NCBI GenBank assembly: GCA_001770355.1
Contig: MEQV01000178.1
Location: 5,196-21,156, forward strand
DNA from: Betaproteobacteria bacterium RIFCSPLOWO2_02_FULL_62_17
GTDB taxonomy: Bacteria; Pseudomonadota; Gammaproteobacteria; Burkholderiales; SG8-39
Reading direction: 5' to 3'
Length of the DNA: 15,961 nucleotides
Part shown: in pieces, positions 14,820-15,961 of the stretch
Numbering within the stretch: position 1 is the first letter of the stretch
Layout: each line of letters opens with the position of its first letter
The notes under the pieces: generated by a model
What the model saw: only the letters and a program-made list of their open reading frames with translations
Database searches by the model: none
Told to the model about the DNA's origin: nothing
Made by a program: the position numbers and the translations under genes

Positions 14820-14825
14820 TATCAT
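14820..14825 (+). promoter_or_regulatory. Putative -10 box for the second Bug gene
   Basis: TATCAT, about 45 bases before the ATG, would place the transcription start near 14832 and give a leader of about 37 bases. No clear -35 hexamer lies 16-18 bases upstream, so this is a weak call. Confidence 0.3.
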
Positions 14826-14868
14826 TGATCGCGCTGCGCTCTCGGCCGGTACTGCCAAGGAGAATGTC

Positions 14869-15852
14869 ATGCCACGCCCGCTCATGCTCGGTTCTCTCGT
14901 CGCGACCCTCGCACTCGGCCACGGGCTATGCGCCGCGCAGCCCTACCCTGCCAAACCGGTGCGCATCATCATCTCCAGCGCCCCCGGCGGACCGGTCGAT
15001 GTCGGCATGCGCGGCATGACCGATGCGCTGCGCCAGGAACTGGGCCAGCCCGTCATCATCGAAAACCTGGGCGCCGCGGACGGCATCATTGCCGCGCAGA
15101 CTTTCGTGCGCGCCGTAGCGGACGGCTACACCCTGCTGCACACCAGCGCCGGGCCCATTTCCCTCAATCCGGTAATCCACCCGAAACTGCCGTATGACCC
15201 ACAGGCGGATTTCACGCCGGTGGCGATGACCGGACAGTTCAACAGCGTGATGATCGTCAACGCGGCAGTGCCGGTGTCGAGCTTCAGGGAATTGCTCGCG
15301 CTCGCCAAAGCGAAGCCCGGAACCCTGTCCTGGGGCGCCGCGGGAACCAATGGCACCAGCAACATGTACGCGGAATGGTTCCGCCACACACTGGGCATCG
15401 ATTTTTACAACGTGCTCTACAAGAACAACCTGCAAACGCTGGCAGCCACCGCCTCGGGCGAAGTTCAGGGCACGCTGTTCGCTTTGGGCGGTGCCACCGG
15501 GCAGGCCAAAGCGGGAAAAGTGAAGATACTTGCGGCCATTTCCGAACAACGCCTGGCGGCGATGCCCAACCTCCCCACGATCAAAGAGGAAGGCGTGGAC
15601 CTGGTGATCCGCAACTGGGTCGGCACGTTTGCCCGCAGCGGCACGCCACGCGACATCATCGAGCGCTGGAACCGCATGCTGTCGAAAACCATCGCCGACA
15701 AAACCTACATTCAAAAGGTGCTGGAACCGCTGGGATTCGAGGCGGCTGCGCCCAGCGGTGAACCGGTGGCAGCGTTTGCGCAGTTCCTCACGCGCGACAA
15801 GGCCCTTTACGTGCGCATCAAGAACGAGGCGAAGCTGAAGGCGGGAGAATAA
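14869..15852 (+). CDS. Bug/TctC-family tripartite tricarboxylate transporter substrate-binding protein
   Basis: The 327-residue product is a second periplasmic Bug receptor. A Sec signal peptide ends around CAA23, with the mature form starting QPYPAKPVR. Next come RIIISSAPGGPVDVGMRG (the ligand loop with its Asp), IIENLGAADGIIAAQTF, VADGYTLLHTSAGP, SWGAAGTNGTSNMYAEWF and VLYKNNLQTLAATASG. The IISSAPGGPVD variant replaces the more common VPYxxGGxxD of the first Bug protein, and KNNLQT replaces the YKG(x)xP motif. Together with low overall similarity, this suggests a different ligand. AAGGAG (14857-14862) is six bases from the ATG. No TctAB partner is visible and it appears to stand alone. Confidence 0.92.
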   Translation: MPRPLMLGSLVATLALGHGLCAAQPYPAKPVRIIISSAPGGPVDVGMRGMTDALRQELGQPVIIENLGAADGIIAAQTFVRAVADGYTLLHTSAGPISLNPVIHPKLPYDPQADFTPVAMTGQFNSVMIVNAAVPVSSFRELLALAKAKPGTLSWGAAGTNGTSNMYAEWFRHTLGIDFYNVLYKNNLQTLAATASGEVQGTLFALGGATGQAKAGKVKILAAISEQRLAAMPNLPTIKEEGVDLVIRNWVGTFARSGTPRDIIERWNRMLSKTIADKTYIQKVLEPLGFEAAAPSGEPVAAFAQFLTRDKALYVRIKNEAKLKAGE

Positions 15853-15961
15853 GCGGCGTGAGTTGATTTCACTCGGGTTACGAAGCGAAGGCTGGCGCGG
15901 CGCTGCTTAGCGTGCCGTCTAAAGCTAGCGCTCCACGGGCACTTTGAGTCGCTGCATCGCG
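15853..15961. other. Right-edge segment without an assignable gene
   Basis: After the Bug stop, 109 bases remain. On the minus strand one frame closes with ...AMQRLKVPVER and a TAG at 15925-15927, which would suit the C-terminal end of a convergent gene entering from the right, but another minus frame is also open, so no call can be made. Confidence 0.25.

Noticed and set aside
14931..14941. Possible lipoprotein cleavage site in the second Bug protein (HGLCAAQ)
   Set aside because: The residue before Cys is Leu, whereas a lipobox requires Gly, Ala or Ser there; an ordinary Sec cleavage after CAA fits better.

Overview
The window is high-GC DNA of betaproteobacterial character, probably Burkholderiales. 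Evidence for this is two Bug/TctC-type tricarboxylate-binding receptors with no cognate TctAB membrane genes in the window, CTG/GGC-rich codon use, and a mix of catabolic and redox genes without long operons. No rRNA, tRNA, CRISPR array, prophage or intact insertion sequence was seen. This assignment is an inference from gene families only.

Layout, left to right. Positions 1-2211 (minus) hold the N-terminal ~737 residues of a large cytoplasmic molybdopterin/[4Fe-4S] oxidoreductase of the DMSO-reductase superfamily (SoeA/PhsA-like), cut by the window edge. Just upstream of it lies a broken MFS transporter (2245-2607, minus). Reading the other way are a 4,5-dihydroxyphthalate decarboxylase-like protein (2761-3771) and a DapA-family aldolase (3941-4828). 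At 4947-5460 a GlcG/HbpS-like gene start with a perfect ribosome binding site runs straight into the C-terminal third of a TauD/TfdA dioxygenase, a probable deletion scar. A minus-strand pair follows: a GST that appears to have lost about 70 internal residues in frame, then a Bug receptor (7065 down to 5536).

The middle part has a HugZ/PNPOx-like flavoprotein (7234-7728), a RES-Xre type II toxin-antitoxin module with a palindromic operator over its promoter (7822-8797, minus), a Gfo/Idh/MocA oxidoreductase (8803-9861, minus) and a divergent luciferase-like flavin monooxygenase (10007-11038). A 310-base gap then carries a 48-base near-perfect palindrome and an FNR/DNR-type box, followed by a hemerythrin-like di-iron protein (11349-11894).

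The right part has two closely spaced MFS transporters (12067-13347 and 13360-14550), then a 95-base AT-rich inverted-repeat element resembling a MITE/REP-type remnant, a possible 39-codon minus-strand ORF that takes its stop codon from the edge of that element, and a second Bug receptor (14869-15852).

The overall picture is an accessory catabolic/redox region with repeated signs of decay (three or four broken genes in the first 7 kb) and two palindromic elements. I do not see a clearly new multi-gene system. The best candidates for follow-up are the hemerythrin with its FNR/DNR-type box, the internally deleted GST, the GlcG-TauD junction, the two inverted-repeat elements and the Xre-RES operator.
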